Assembly (NCBI GenBank): GCA_016704565.1 | Contig: JADIZV010000004.1 | Location: 744,001-808,000 of the forward strand | Origin: Candidatus Phosphoribacter baldrii | GTDB lineage: Bacteria; Actinomycetota; Actinomycetes; Actinomycetales; Dermatophilaceae | Reading direction: 5' to 3' | Length of the DNA stretch: 64,000 nt | Part shown: positions 33,917 to 41,708 of the stretch, piece after piece | Layout: each line of letters opens with the position of its first letter | Position numbering within the stretch: the first letter of the stretch is position 1 | Program-made: the position numbers and the translations under genes | The notes under the pieces: model-generated | Seen by the model: the letters and a program-made list of their open reading frames with translations, nothing else | Databases searched by the model: none | Told to the model about the DNA's origin: nothing

Positions 33917-33933
33917 CGGCATACGGTATGCCG
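33917..33933 (-). other. Abutting inverted 7-mer pair between rpsN and rpsH
   Basis: CGGCATAC (33917-33924) and GTATGCCG (33926-33933) are separated by one base, giving a 17-bp near-perfect palindrome. Such a short loop is poor as an RNA hairpin unless inner pairs open, so it looks more like two inverted motif copies, or a protein site, than a classic terminator. Confidence 0.6.
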
Positions 33934-34047
33934 TCCGGCCCGGAGCCGACCTACGGTGTTGAGATTCAGTGGTACTGGGGTGGTGCCGGATGGTGCTGAG
34001 GTCGTGCAGCGTGGTCGTGCATCGGGGGCGAGCCCCCGCGGGTGGTC

Positions 34048-34233
34048 CTACCAGGAGCTCTTGGTCACGCCCGGGAGTTCACCGCGGTGTGCCATCTCGC
34101 GAAGGCAGATGCGGCAGAGGCCGAACTTCTTGTAGACCGAGTGCGGACGCCCGCACTTCTGGCAGCGGGTGTAGGCCCGGACCTTGAACTTCGGGGTCGC
34201 GTTCGCCTTGTTGACGAGAGCGGTCTTGGCCAT
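34048..34233 (-). CDS. rpsN: 30S ribosomal protein S14 type Z (uS14)
   Basis: 61 residues, the short zinc-binding form: MAKTALVNKANATPKFKVRA, then YTRCQKCGRPHSVYKKFGLC and RICLREMAHRGELPGVTKSS. The two CxxC pairs coordinate zinc. Actinobacteria often hold a second, zinc-free long rpsN elsewhere. It lies 1 nt after rplE. Confidence 0.98.
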   Translation of the reverse strand: MAKTALVNKANATPKFKVRAYTRCQKCGRPHSVYKKFGLCRICLREMAHRGELPGVTKSSW

Positions 34234-34234
34234 G

Positions 34235-34804
34235 TCAGTTCTCCTTGAACGGGAAGCCGAGGGCCTTGAGCAACGCGCGCCCCTCGTCGTCGTTTGTCGC
34301 CGTGGTGACGACGGTGATGTCCATCCCGCGGACCCGGTCAATGCGGTCCTGGTCGATCTCGTGGAACATCGACTGCTCGGTCAGGCCGAACGTGTAGTTG
34401 CCGCGCCCGTCGAACTGCTTGGGCGACAGACCACGGAAGTCACGGATACGCGGCAGCGCAACGGTGACCAGTCGGTCGAGGAACTCCCACATCCGGTCGC
34501 CGCGCAGCGTCGTGTGGCAACCGATCGGCATACCCTCGCGCAGTTTGAACTGAGCGATGGACTTGCGCGCCTTGGTGACCACCGGCTTCTGCCCGGTGAT
34601 GGCGGTGAGGTCGCGGACAGCGCCCTCGATGAGCTTGCTGTCCCGGGCGGCGTCGCCGACACCCATGTTGACGACGACCTTGACGACGCCGGGGACCTGC
34701 ATGACGTTGCCGTAGGAGAACTGCTCCTGCAGCGCCGACTTGATGTCATCGCGGTACTTGGTCTTCAGCCGCGGCGCGGTGCGCACGGTGGTGGTTTCAG
34801 TCAT
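34235..34804 (-). CDS. rplE: 50S ribosomal protein L5 (uL5)
   Basis: 189 residues from ATG 34804 (MTETTTVRTAPRLKTKYRDD). Typical L5 segments are GVVKVVVNMGVGDAARDSKL, TKARKSIAQFKLREGMPIGC and RIRDFRGLSPKQFDGRGNYT. It binds 5S rRNA and forms bridge B1b. It lies 7 nt after rplX. One 7-mer (34527) lies within it, encoded as a Gly-Met-Pro turn. Confidence 0.98.
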   Translation of the reverse strand: MTETTTVRTAPRLKTKYRDDIKSALQEQFSYGNVMQVPGVVKVVVNMGVGDAARDSKLIEGAVRDLTAITGQKPVVTKARKSIAQFKLREGMPIGCHTTLRGDRMWEFLDRLVTVALPRIRDFRGLSPKQFDGRGNYTFGLTEQSMFHEIDQDRIDRVRGMDITVVTTATNDDEGRALLKALGFPFKEN

Positions 34805-34811
34805 CGATTTC

Positions 34812-35177
34812 TCACAGGTCCTTGCCGGAGCGGACGGCGACACGGGTGCGGACGGTCTTGAGGCGACCGTCACGCTCGACAGTCTCGACACGGGTCTTGA
34901 CCCGCGTCGGGACGTTCTTGTCCGGGTCGACGACCGCGACGTTGCTCACGTGGATCGGGGCCTCGGCGTGCACCAAGCCACCGGTCCGGGAGCCACGCGA
35001 TGTGGTGCCAGCCTTGATGTGCTTGGTGACCCGGTTGATGCCCTCGACGAGCACGCGCTCGGTGTCGGGGTAGACGGCGATGACCTTGCCCTGCTTCCCG
35101 CGGTCGCCGCCGTTCTTCTGCGAGCGACCCGAGATGACCTGGACGAGGTCACCCTTCTTGATCTTCAGCTTTGCCAT
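34812..35177 (-). CDS. rplX: 50S ribosomal protein L24 (uL24)
   Basis: 121 residues with the KOW motif at the N-terminus (LKIKKGDLVQVISGRSQKNG, GKQGKVIAVYPDTERVLVEG), followed by INRVTKHIKAGTTSRGSRTG and GLVHAEAPIHVSNVAVVDPD. It is an assembly initiator near the exit tunnel. It lies 4 nt after rplN. Confidence 0.98.
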   Translation of the reverse strand: MAKLKIKKGDLVQVISGRSQKNGGDRGKQGKVIAVYPDTERVLVEGINRVTKHIKAGTTSRGSRTGGLVHAEAPIHVSNVAVVDPDKNVPTRVKTRVETVERDGRLKTVRTRVAVRSGKDL

Positions 35178-35181
35178 GGGT

Positions 35182-35550
35182 TCAGAGCACCTCCGGTGCC
35201 AGGGAGATGATCTTCATGAACTTCTTCTCGCGAAGCTCGCGCCCGACCGGGCCGAAGATGCGGGTCCCCCGCGGGTCGCCGTCGTTCTTGAGGATGACGG
35301 CGGCGTTCTCGTCGAACTTGATGTAGGAGCCGTCCGGACGACGCTTCTCCTTGACGGTGCGCACGACAACGGCCTTGACGACATCGCCCTTCTTGACGTT
35401 GCCGCCGGGGATGGCGTCCTTGACGGCCGCGACGATGGTGTCACCGATGCCGGCATACCGACGGCCCGAGCCGCCGAGCACACGGATGCACAGCAACTCC
35501 TTGGCGCCGGTATTGTCAGCGACGCGCAGACGGGATTCTTGCTGGATCAC
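35182..35550 (-). CDS. rplN: 50S ribosomal protein L14 (uL14)
   Basis: 122 residues: MIQQESRLRVADNTGAKELL, then CIRVLGGSGRRYAGIGDTIV and NDGDPRGTRIFGPVGRELRE. It forms intersubunit bridges with the 30S. The start overlaps the rpsQ stop by ATGA. One 7-mer (35452) encodes Arg-Tyr-Ala-Gly here, using the Tyr codon TAT. Confidence 0.98.
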   Translation of the reverse strand: MIQQESRLRVADNTGAKELLCIRVLGGSGRRYAGIGDTIVAAVKDAIPGGNVKKGDVVKAVVVRTVKEKRRPDGSYIKFDENAAVILKNDGDPRGTRIFGPVGRELREKKFMKIISLAPEVL

Positions 35551-35897
35551 TTGGCCTTCTCCAGAATCTCCACGACACGCCAGTGCTTCGTGGCCGAGAG
35601 CGGACGGGTCTCCATGATGAGCACGAGGTCACCGACACCGCACGAGTTGGCCTCGTCGTGCGCCTTGACCTTGCTGCTGCGGCGCATGACCTTGCCGTAG
35701 AGCGGGTGCTTGACCCGCTCCTCGACCTCGACGACGACGGTCTTGTTCATCTTGTCGCTGACGACGTAGCCCTGGCGGGTCTTGCGGTCGTTGCGCTCGA
35801 CGGCGGGTGCCTCCTGCACGGTGGGGTCGTGCACAGCTTCGCCCTGGATAACTTCGTCCTGGACAACTTCGTCCTGCACAGCTTGGTCCTCGCTCAT
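35547..35897 (-). CDS. rpsQ: 30S ribosomal protein S17 (uS17) with acidic N-terminal repeat
   Basis: 116 residues; the normal S17 of about 85 begins near residue 33 (RNDRKTRQGYVVSDKMNKTV), then VEERVKHPLYGKVMRRSSKV and GDLVLIMETRPLSATKHWRV. The first 32 residues are an acidic imperfect repeat, QAVQDEVVQDEVIQGEAVHD, visible in the DNA as iterated TTCGTCCTG-type units on the plus strand. Such an acidic extension on an RNA-binding protein is unusual. ATGA overlap with rpmC. Confidence 0.96.
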   Translation of the reverse strand: MSEDQAVQDEVVQDEVIQGEAVHDPTVQEAPAVERNDRKTRQGYVVSDKMNKTVVVEVEERVKHPLYGKVMRRSSKVKAHDEANSCGVGDLVLIMETRPLSATKHWRVVEILEKAK

Positions 35898-36190
35898 GCC
35901 TTCGCCTTCTTCTCGGCCTTGTCAGCCTTCTTGTCGGCCTTCGCCGGGGCCACCGGTGCGGGCGCCGGGGCAACCGAAATCCCGAGCTCGCGCTCGCGCA
36001 TCTCGGTGTAGATCCGGGCGATGTCGCGCTTCACCGCACGCAGGCGGCCGTGGCTGTCCAACTGACCGGTGGCCGACTGGAAGCGCAGGTTGAACAGCTC
36101 TTCCTTGGCCTTGCGCAGCTCCTCGACCAGACGGTCGTCACCGAAACCACGCAGGTTGTCGGGGGCCAGGTCCTTGGTTCCCACTGCCAT
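35894..36190 (-). CDS. rpmC: 50S ribosomal protein L29 (uL29)
   Basis: 98 residues, against a usual 65-75. The core has DDRLVEELRKAKEELFNLRF, QSATGQLDSHGRLRAVKRDI and ARIYTEMRERELGI. The last 27 residues are an Ala/Pro/Lys tail (PAPAPVAPAKADKKADKAEK) of the same kind as the linkers in L4 and L17, but with no terminal domain. L29 sits at the tunnel exit near SRP and trigger factor sites. It shares one base with the rplP stop. Confidence 0.96.
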   Translation of the reverse strand: MAVGTKDLAPDNLRGFGDDRLVEELRKAKEELFNLRFQSATGQLDSHGRLRAVKRDIARIYTEMRERELGISVAPAPAPVAPAKADKKADKAEKKAKA

Positions 36191-36609
36191 CAGATGTCAC
36201 CACCTTCACGCCGAACGAAGCGGCACTTCATCGGGAGCTTGTGCATCGCCAGGCGCATGGCCTCGCGAGCCACCGGCTCCGGTACACCGGCCAGCTCGAA
36301 GAGCATGCGGCCGGGCTTGACGTTGACGACCCACCACTCCGGAGAGCCCTTGCCGGAACCCATCCGGGTCTCGGCCGGCTTCTTGGTCAGCGGACGGTCG
36401 GGGTAGACGTTGATCCACACCTTGCCGCCACGCTTGATGTAGCGGGTCATGGCGATACGAGCGGCTTCGATCTGCCGGTTCGTGAGGTAGGTCGGTTCCA
36501 AGGCCTGGATGCCGTACTCACCGAAGGCGATCTCGTTGCCGCCCTTGGACATGCCGTGACGGTTGGGGTGGTGCTGCTTACGGTGCTTGACGCGACGCGG
36601 AATCAACAT
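36190..36609 (-). CDS. rplP: 50S ribosomal protein L16 (uL16)
   Basis: 139 residues: MLIPRRVKHRKQHHPNRHGM, ALEPTYLTNRQIEAARIAMT, RGGKVWINVYPDRPLTKKPA and ETRMGSGKGSPEWWVVNVKP, all standard. It stabilises A-site tRNA. It lies 2 nt after rpsC and overlaps rpmC by one base. Confidence 0.98.
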   Translation of the reverse strand: MLIPRRVKHRKQHHPNRHGMSKGGNEIAFGEYGIQALEPTYLTNRQIEAARIAMTRYIKRGGKVWINVYPDRPLTKKPAETRMGSGKGSPEWWVVNVKPGRMLFELAGVPEPVAREAMRLAMHKLPMKCRFVRREGGDI

Positions 36610-36611
36610 GG

Positions 36612-37442
36612 TCAGGCCTGCTCATTCTCGGTGCCGGCGGTGGCCAGGACGGGGGCCTCGCTCACCGGCGCGGACTCTGCGGTGTCGGCGGACGGCATAC
36701 CGTCACGGTCGCCACGACGCGGACGGGCGGGACGGTCGCCACCGTCACGACGCGGGCTGCGCGGCGGGCGAGGTGCGGTCGCCTGCTGCTGAGCCAGCTC
36801 GCGGGCGGTGAGGTCACCCTTGTAGATCCACACCTTGACGCCGATCCGGCCGAACGTCGTCTTGGCCTCGTAGAAGCCGAAGTCGATGTTGGCGCGCAGC
36901 GTGTGCAGCGGGACCCGACCCTCGCGGTAGAACTCGGAGCGGCTCATCTCGGCCCCGGCCAGACGACCCGAGCACTGCACCCGGATGCCCTTGGCGCCGG
37001 CGCGCAGAGCGGACTGCATGCCCTTGCGCATGGCGCGGCGGAACGAAACACGCGCCGAGAGCTGCTCGGCGATGCCCTGGGCGACCAGCTGTGCGTCGAT
37101 CTCGGGGTTCTTGACCTCGAGGATATTCAGCTGCACCTGCTTGCCCGTGAGCTGCTCGAGCTCGCCACGGATGCGGTCGGCTTCGGCGCCGCGGCGGCCG
37201 ATGACGATGCCCGGACGCGCGGTGTGAATGTCGACACGGACGCGGTCACGGGTGCGCTCGATCTCCACGCGGGAAATGCCGGCGCGCTCCATCCCCTTCT
37301 CCATGAGCTTGCGGATCTCGACGTCTTCCTTGACGTAGTCGCGGTAACGCTGACCCGTCTTGGTCGAGTCGGCGAACCACCGGCTCTTGTGCTCGGTCGT
37401 GATGCCCAGGCGGAAGCCGTGCGGGTTGACCTTCTGTCCCAT
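36612..37442 (-). CDS. rpsC: 30S ribosomal protein S3 (uS3)
   Basis: 276 residues. KH domain: RVRVDIHTARPGIVIGRRGA. Then RVSFRRAMRKGMQSALRAGA, GIRVQCSGRLAGAEMSRSEF and GRIGVKVWIYKGDLTARELA. The tail from about residue 220 is Arg/Asp/Pro-rich (PRPPRSPRRDGGDRPARPRR) and ends acidic, an actinobacterial extension. S3 lines the mRNA entry channel. One-base overlap with rplV. Confidence 0.98.
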   Translation of the reverse strand: MGQKVNPHGFRLGITTEHKSRWFADSTKTGQRYRDYVKEDVEIRKLMEKGMERAGISRVEIERTRDRVRVDIHTARPGIVIGRRGAEADRIRGELEQLTGKQVQLNILEVKNPEIDAQLVAQGIAEQLSARVSFRRAMRKGMQSALRAGAKGIRVQCSGRLAGAEMSRSEFYREGRVPLHTLRANIDFGFYEAKTTFGRIGVKVWIYKGDLTARELAQQQATAPRPPRSPRRDGGDRPARPRRGDRDGMPSADTAESAPVSEAPVLATAGTENEQA

Positions 37443-37846
37443 CAGCGGGTTCCCTTCCTGCTGGCGATCTCGGGCTGGGTGACCACAACCGTGATGTGGC
37501 TCGTCCGCTTGTTGATGCGCGAGGCGCGTCCCTGCGCACGCGGCCGGAACCGCTTCATCGTGGCCCCTTCGTCGACGTATGCCGCAGAAACAACGAGCGC
37601 ACGCTCGTCGAAGGCCTCCGAGGCCGCGTCGGCCTTGACCCGAGCGTTGGCCATGGCGCTCTGCAGCACCTTGCGCACTGGCTCGGAAGCGGCCTGCTGG
37701 GCGAACATGAGGGTCGCCACGGCCTCGGTGGCGTTCTTGCCACGGATGAGGTTGATGACCCGGCGCGCCTTCATCGGCGTGACCCGCACATCGCGGGCGA
37801 CGGCCTTGGCTTCCACGGTGATGACGTCCTTCTCGTTGGTGGCCAT
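37442..37846 (-). CDS. rplV: 50S ribosomal protein L22 (uL22)
   Basis: 134 residues: VEAKAVARDVRVTPMKARRV, INLIRGKNATEAVATLMFAQ, then the beta-hairpin FRPRAQGRASRINKRTSHIT that lines the peptide exit tunnel. That hairpin looks wild type for macrolide sensitivity. A 7-mer (37577) encodes Ala-Tyr in VVSAAYVDEG. One-base overlaps join it to rpsS and rpsC. Confidence 0.98.
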   Translation of the reverse strand: MATNEKDVITVEAKAVARDVRVTPMKARRVINLIRGKNATEAVATLMFAQQAASEPVRKVLQSAMANARVKADAASEAFDERALVVSAAYVDEGATMKRFRPRAQGRASRINKRTSHITVVVTQPEIASRKGTR

Positions 37847-38127
37847 CAGCGACGACGACCCTTCTTGTCGTCCTTGACGTGACCCTTGAAGGTGCGCGTC
37901 GGGGCGAACTCGCCGAGCTTGTGGCCGACCATCGACTCGGTCACGAAGACCGGGATGTGCTTGCGGCCGTCGTGCACGGCGAAGGTGTGGCCGAGCATGT
38001 CCGGGCTGACGACCGAACGACGCGACCAGGTCTTGATGACGTTCTTGGTGCCCGCTTCGTTCTGGGCGTCCACCTTCTTCTGAAGGTGGTCGTCGATGAA
38101 GGGGCCCTTCTTGAGGCTACGAGGCAT
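37846..38127 (-). CDS. rpsS: 30S ribosomal protein S19 (uS19)
   Basis: 93 residues: MPRSLKKGPFIDDHLQKKVD, IKTWSRRSVVSPDMLGHTFA and PVFVTESMVGHKLGEFAPTR. It is standard S19, in the 30S head. It lies 12 nt after rplB. Confidence 0.98.
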   Translation of the reverse strand: MPRSLKKGPFIDDHLQKKVDAQNEAGTKNVIKTWSRRSVVSPDMLGHTFAVHDGRKHIPVFVTESMVGHKLGEFAPTRTFKGHVKDDKKGRRR

Positions 38128-38139
38128 TCCAGGCTCCTA

Positions 38140-38976
38140 TCAGCGCTTCTTGCCAGAACGACGGCGACGCACGATGAGCTTGTCGCTTTCCTTGTGGGCC
38201 TTGCGGGTGCGGCCTTCCTGCTGGCCCCACGGGCTCACCGGGTGACGCCCACCGGAGGTCTTGCCCTCACCACCACCGTGCGGGTGGTCGATCGGGTTCA
38301 TGGCCACGCCACGCACCGTCGGGCGCTTGCCCTTCCAGCGCATGCGGCCGGCCTTGCCCCAGTTGATGTTGCTCTGCTCGGCGTTGCCGACCTCACCGAC
38401 CGTCGCACGGCAGCGGGCGTCGACGTTGCGGATCTCGCCGGACGGCATACGCAACTGGGCGAAGGCACCATCCTTGGCGACGAGCTGGACGCGGGCGCCG
38501 GCCGAACGGGCGATCTTCGCGCCGCCACCGGGCTTGATCTCGATGGCGTGGATGACCGTACCGGTCGGGATGTTGCGCAGCGGCAGCGCGTTGCCGGGCT
38601 TGATGTCGGCGGACGGGCCGCTCTCGATCGTGTCGCCCTGCTTGAGCTTGTTCGGCGCGAGGATGTAGCGCTTCTCGCCGTCGGCGAAGTGCAGCAGCGC
38701 GATCCGGGCCGTGCGGTTGGGGTCGTACTCGATGTGAGCGACCGTCGCCGGCACACCGTCCTTGTCGTGGCGGCGGAAGTCGATCAGCCGGTAGGCGCGC
38801 TTGTGACCGCCACCGATGTGCCGGGTGGTGATCCGGCCGGCGTTGTTGCGACCGCCGGTCTTGGCGATCGGCCGGACGAGCGACTTCTCCGGGGTCGACC
38901 GCGTCACCTCGACGAAGTCGGCGACCGACGAACCCCGGCGCCCGGGGGTCGTGGGCTTGAACTTGCGGATACCCAT
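38140..38976 (-). CDS. rplB: 50S ribosomal protein L2 (uL2)
   Basis: 278 residues: MGIRKFKPTTPGRRGSSVAD, GRITTRHIGGGHKRAYRLID, SAGARVQLVAKDGAFAQLRM and the C-terminal MNPIDHPHGGGEGKTSGGRH containing the His needed near the peptidyl transferase centre. A 7-mer (38444) sits in the stretch encoding LRMPSGE. It lies 33 nt after rplW. Confidence 0.98.
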   Translation of the reverse strand: MGIRKFKPTTPGRRGSSVADFVEVTRSTPEKSLVRPIAKTGGRNNAGRITTRHIGGGHKRAYRLIDFRRHDKDGVPATVAHIEYDPNRTARIALLHFADGEKRYILAPNKLKQGDTIESGPSADIKPGNALPLRNIPTGTVIHAIEIKPGGGAKIARSAGARVQLVAKDGAFAQLRMPSGEIRNVDARCRATVGEVGNAEQSNINWGKAGRMRWKGKRPTVRGVAMNPIDHPHGGGEGKTSGGRHPVSPWGQQEGRTRKAHKESDKLIVRRRRSGKKR

Positions 38977-39009
38977 GTGTGTTCCTCAGATCCCTACGTC
39001 ACTCGGCCG

Positions 39010-39309
39010 TCAGGAAACGCTGCCGAAGATGTCGATCGAACCCTCGCGGAGGGAGACGATCGCTCGCTTGGTGTCCTTGCGCTTGCCGATCCCGAACCGG
39101 GTGCGACGGGTCTTGCCCGTGCGGTTGAGCGTGTGGACCTTGTCGACTTTGACGCCGAAGACCTTCTCGACGGCGATCTTGATCTCGGTCTTGTTCGCGC
39201 GGGGGTCCACGACGAAGGTGTACTTACCCTCGTCGAGCAGCCCGTAGGACTTCTCGGAGACGACCGGAGCGATCAGGATGTCGCGCGGATTCTTCTCGTG
39301 GATGCTCAC
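39010..39309 (-). CDS. rplW: 50S ribosomal protein L23 (uL23)
   Basis: 99 residues: DILIAPVVSEKSYGLLDEGK, YTFVVDPRANKTEIKIAVEK and VFGVKVDKVHTLNRTGKTRR. It sits at the tunnel exit and docks trigger factor and SRP. ATG 39309 overlaps the rplD stop by ATGA, so L23 synthesis depends on ribosomes finishing the extended L4. Confidence 0.98.
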   Translation of the reverse strand: MSIHEKNPRDILIAPVVSEKSYGLLDEGKYTFVVDPRANKTEIKIAVEKVFGVKVDKVHTLNRTGKTRRTRFGIGKRKDTKRAIVSLREGSIDIFGSVS

Positions 39310-40313
39310 TTGGCGTCCTCCCCATCCTTGGCCGCGGCCTTGGCCCGGCTACCGGCCTTCTTGAAGCCAGCGGCCTCAGCGTCAGCACCGGACTTGAACC
39401 AGAACTCGGCGACCGTCGCGTCGTACCAGCGGCCGTCCGGCTCGTGGTAGAGACCCGAGTCGGCGTTGCCCTTGACCGAGTAACCCTCGGGGGCGGAACC
39501 GTCCTCAAGCGGCGCGGCGGCACCCGCCGGCAGCTGCGCCGGGGCGTCGGCTGAAGCCTCAGCGACGACCTCGGCGGCCTTGGCCGCCTTGGTGGCCTTC
39601 GGCGCGGGGGCGGCATCGGCAGCCTCCACGAGCGTTGCGGCTTTCTGCGCCTTGGCCGGCTTCTCAGCCTTCTCGACCTTCTCGGCCTTCGCCGGGGCGA
39701 CAGGAGCGGCTGCGGCGACCGGAGCCGAAGAGGACGCGGTGAACGTCGCCAGCGCACCGGCGGTGAACACCACGTCGTCGGCGCACAGGACGTCGTAGGT
39801 GTTGAGCTGGTCAACAGCCAGGACGTGGACCGAGTCGAGGTTTCGCACGCTCTTGAGCCCGACCTGGTCGCCACGCTCGAGCACGACGAGGAACTTCGTC
39901 CGGTCGGTGAGCCTGGCGAGCACCGCCGCGGCCGCCGACGTCGAGGGCGTGTCGCCGGAGACGATGGCGTCCAGGACGTGCACCCGGCCGTTGCGGGCCC
40001 GGTCGGACAGGGCACCGCGCAGCGCGGCGGCCTTCATCTTCTTCGGGGTCCGCTGCGAGTAGTCACGCGGCTGCGGGCCGTGGACGACGCCACCGCCGGC
40101 GAACTGCGGCGCACGGGTCGAGCCCTGACGGGCCCGGCCGGTGCCCTTCTGGCGGTAGGGCTTCTTGCCACCACCGGAGACCAGGCCCCGGGTCTTGGTG
40201 GCGTGGGTCCCCTGCCGGGCGGCCGCGAGCTGGGCCGCGACGACCTGGTGGATCAGCGGGACGTTGACCTGGACATCGAAGATGTCAGCAGGAAGCGCAG
40301 TGGTGGTCCCCAT
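39306..40313 (-). CDS. rplD: 50S ribosomal protein L4 (uL4) with C-terminal extension domain
   Basis: 335 residues, against a usual 205-220. Start ATG 40313 with AGGGGGCC upstream, inside the rplC end. Residues 1-205 are normal L4 with the tunnel loop GGGKKPYRQKGTGRARQGST and HGPQPRDYSQRTPKKMKAAA. Then comes an Ala/Lys/Glu linker (KAEKVEKAEKPAKAQKAATL). A terminal domain of about 60 residues follows: DGSAPEGYSVKGNADSGLYH, WYDATVAEFWFKSG, AAGFKKAG. This domain is almost identical to that on bL17 and related to the duplicated domain of the ArfC-like protein. The linker should let it protrude from the ribosome. ATGA overlap with rplW. Confidence 0.95.
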   Translation of the reverse strand: MGTTTALPADIFDVQVNVPLIHQVVAAQLAAARQGTHATKTRGLVSGGGKKPYRQKGTGRARQGSTRAPQFAGGGVVHGPQPRDYSQRTPKKMKAAALRGALSDRARNGRVHVLDAIVSGDTPSTSAAAAVLARLTDRTKFLVVLERGDQVGLKSVRNLDSVHVLAVDQLNTYDVLCADDVVFTAGALATFTASSSAPVAAAAPVAPAKAEKVEKAEKPAKAQKAATLVEAADAAPAPKATKAAKAAEVVAEASADAPAQLPAGAAAPLEDGSAPEGYSVKGNADSGLYHEPDGRWYDATVAEFWFKSGADAEAAGFKKAGSRAKAAAKDGEDAK

Positions 40314-40318
40314 GATGG

Positions 40319-40972
40319 TCAGGCCCCCTTCGACGCCGAGCGAACGAGGACGATCGCACCGCGGGGACCGGGAACGGCACCCTTGATGAGCAGCAGGCCC
40401 TTGTCGGCGTCGACGGCCTGGATCGCGAGGTTCTGGGTGGTCTGGCGCACGCCGCCCATCCGGCCGGCCATTCGCTGGCCTTTGAAGACGCGACCTGGGG
40501 TGGCGCAGGCGCCAATCGAACCAGGCTTGCGGTGGTTGCGGTGGGCACCGTGCGAGGAGGAGACCCCCGCGAAGCCGTGTCGCTTCATGACGCCCGCAAA
40601 GCCCTTGCCCTTGGTCGTCGCCGTGGCGTCGACCAGCTGACCGGCCTCGAACGTGGAGACGGTGATCTCCTGGCCGAGGGTGTAGTCGGCGGCGTCGGCG
40701 GTCCGCAGCTCCACCAGGTGGCGACGCGGGGTGACCCCGGCGCGCTCGAAGTGGCCCTTCATCGGCTTGTTGACCTTGCGCGGGTCGATCTCGCCATAGC
40801 CGAGTTGGACGGCGGCATACCCTTCCGCGTCGCTGCGGACATGGGTGACCACGTTGGGCCCGACCTTGATAACGGTGACGGGGACCAGCCGGTTGTCGGC
40901 GTCCCACACCTGAGTCATGCCGAGCTTCTCGCCCAGCACACCCTTCACTGTGCGTGTCGTCGCGTTGCTCAT
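40319..40972 (-). CDS. rplC: 50S ribosomal protein L3 (uL3)
   Basis: 217 residues: GVLGEKLGMTQVWDADNRLV, KGKGFAGVMKRHGFAGVSSS, HGAHRNHRKPGSIGACATPG and RVFKGQRMAGRMGGVRQTTQ. An early assembly protein reaching the peptidyl transferase centre. A 7-mer (40814) encodes Gly-Tyr-Ala-Ala. It lies 10 nt after rpsJ. Confidence 0.98.
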   Translation of the reverse strand: MSNATTRTVKGVLGEKLGMTQVWDADNRLVPVTVIKVGPNVVTHVRSDAEGYAAVQLGYGEIDPRKVNKPMKGHFERAGVTPRRHLVELRTADAADYTLGQEITVSTFEAGQLVDATATTKGKGFAGVMKRHGFAGVSSSHGAHRNHRKPGSIGACATPGRVFKGQRMAGRMGGVRQTTQNLAIQAVDADKGLLLIKGAVPGPRGAIVLVRSASKGA

Positions 40973-40982
40973 CGTGATGTCC

Positions 40983-41291
40983 TCAGAGCTTGATCTCGAT
41001 ATTGACGTCCGCCGGCAGATCGAGACGCATCAGCGAGTCGACGGCCTTGGGCGTCGGGTCGATGATGTCGATGAGACGCTTGTGCGTCCGCATCTCGAAG
41101 TGCTCGCGGGAGTCCTTGTATTTGTGGGGCGACCGGATCACGACGAAGACGTTCTTCTCCGTCGGCAGCGGCACCGGGCCGACGACCGTGGCACCCGCGC
41201 GGGTCACTGTGTCGACGATCTTGCGCGCCGAACTGTCGATGACCTCGTGGTCGTAGGACTTCAAGCGGATGCGGATCTTCTGTCCCGCCAT
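40983..41291 (-). CDS. rpsJ: 30S ribosomal protein S10 (uS10, NusE)
   Basis: 102 residues, MAGQKIRIRLKSYDHEVIDS, then KIVDTVTRAGATVVGPVPLP, HKYKDSREHFEMRTHKRLID and LMRLDLPADVNIEIKL. It is also NusE, joining NusG and NusB in transcription-translation coupling. It is the first gene of the S10 operon. Confidence 0.99.
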   Translation of the reverse strand: MAGQKIRIRLKSYDHEVIDSSARKIVDTVTRAGATVVGPVPLPTEKNVFVVIRSPHKYKDSREHFEMRTHKRLIDIIDPTPKAVDSLMRLDLPADVNIEIKL

Positions 41292-41708
41292 CGTCGTACC
41301 GTCTCTCTTCTCGCCAACACCTGCCCTGTTTGGCCCGTGGCGATCTTCCGACCCCCGCGGTCGGGCGTGTCGCGCCCTTCTCGCGGTCCCGCGCCCGGGC
41401 ATTTGGGTGCCCCCGAACGATCGGGTGTCGTCTGACCGGCCGTGGCCGGCGCCTGCGCTTCCCTCGGGCCACCCATGGTGTCCGGTGCCGACACTGACCC
41501 GTAGGTCGAGCGTCCGGCCGAGAGGCGGCGGTGTCGACCCTGGTTCCACCCAGGGCACGACGCCGCGCGTCAGGCAACCGGTCTAGTGTGCCAGACGCGC
41601 CACTGACCGGCCAAATCGCGGGTGCCCCACGCTCGATGGTGTATGCCGTCCGCCCACCATCCGTCCCGGGTCCCTCCGGATCAGGGCGACTCAGACCGGC
41701 ATACCGGG
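41292..41708 (-). other. S10 operon upstream region
   Basis: This 417-nt gap between rpsJ and the EamA gene should hold the S10 promoter and leader. I see a possible -10 (TAGACC, complement of 41580-41585) without a good -35. There is an inverted 7-mer pair at 41641-41647 and 41698-41704, whose 8-bp stem lies next to the EamA stop. Several GC-rich dyads are present (GGCCGTGGCCGG near 41440). I see no ORF worth calling. Confidence 0.5.
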
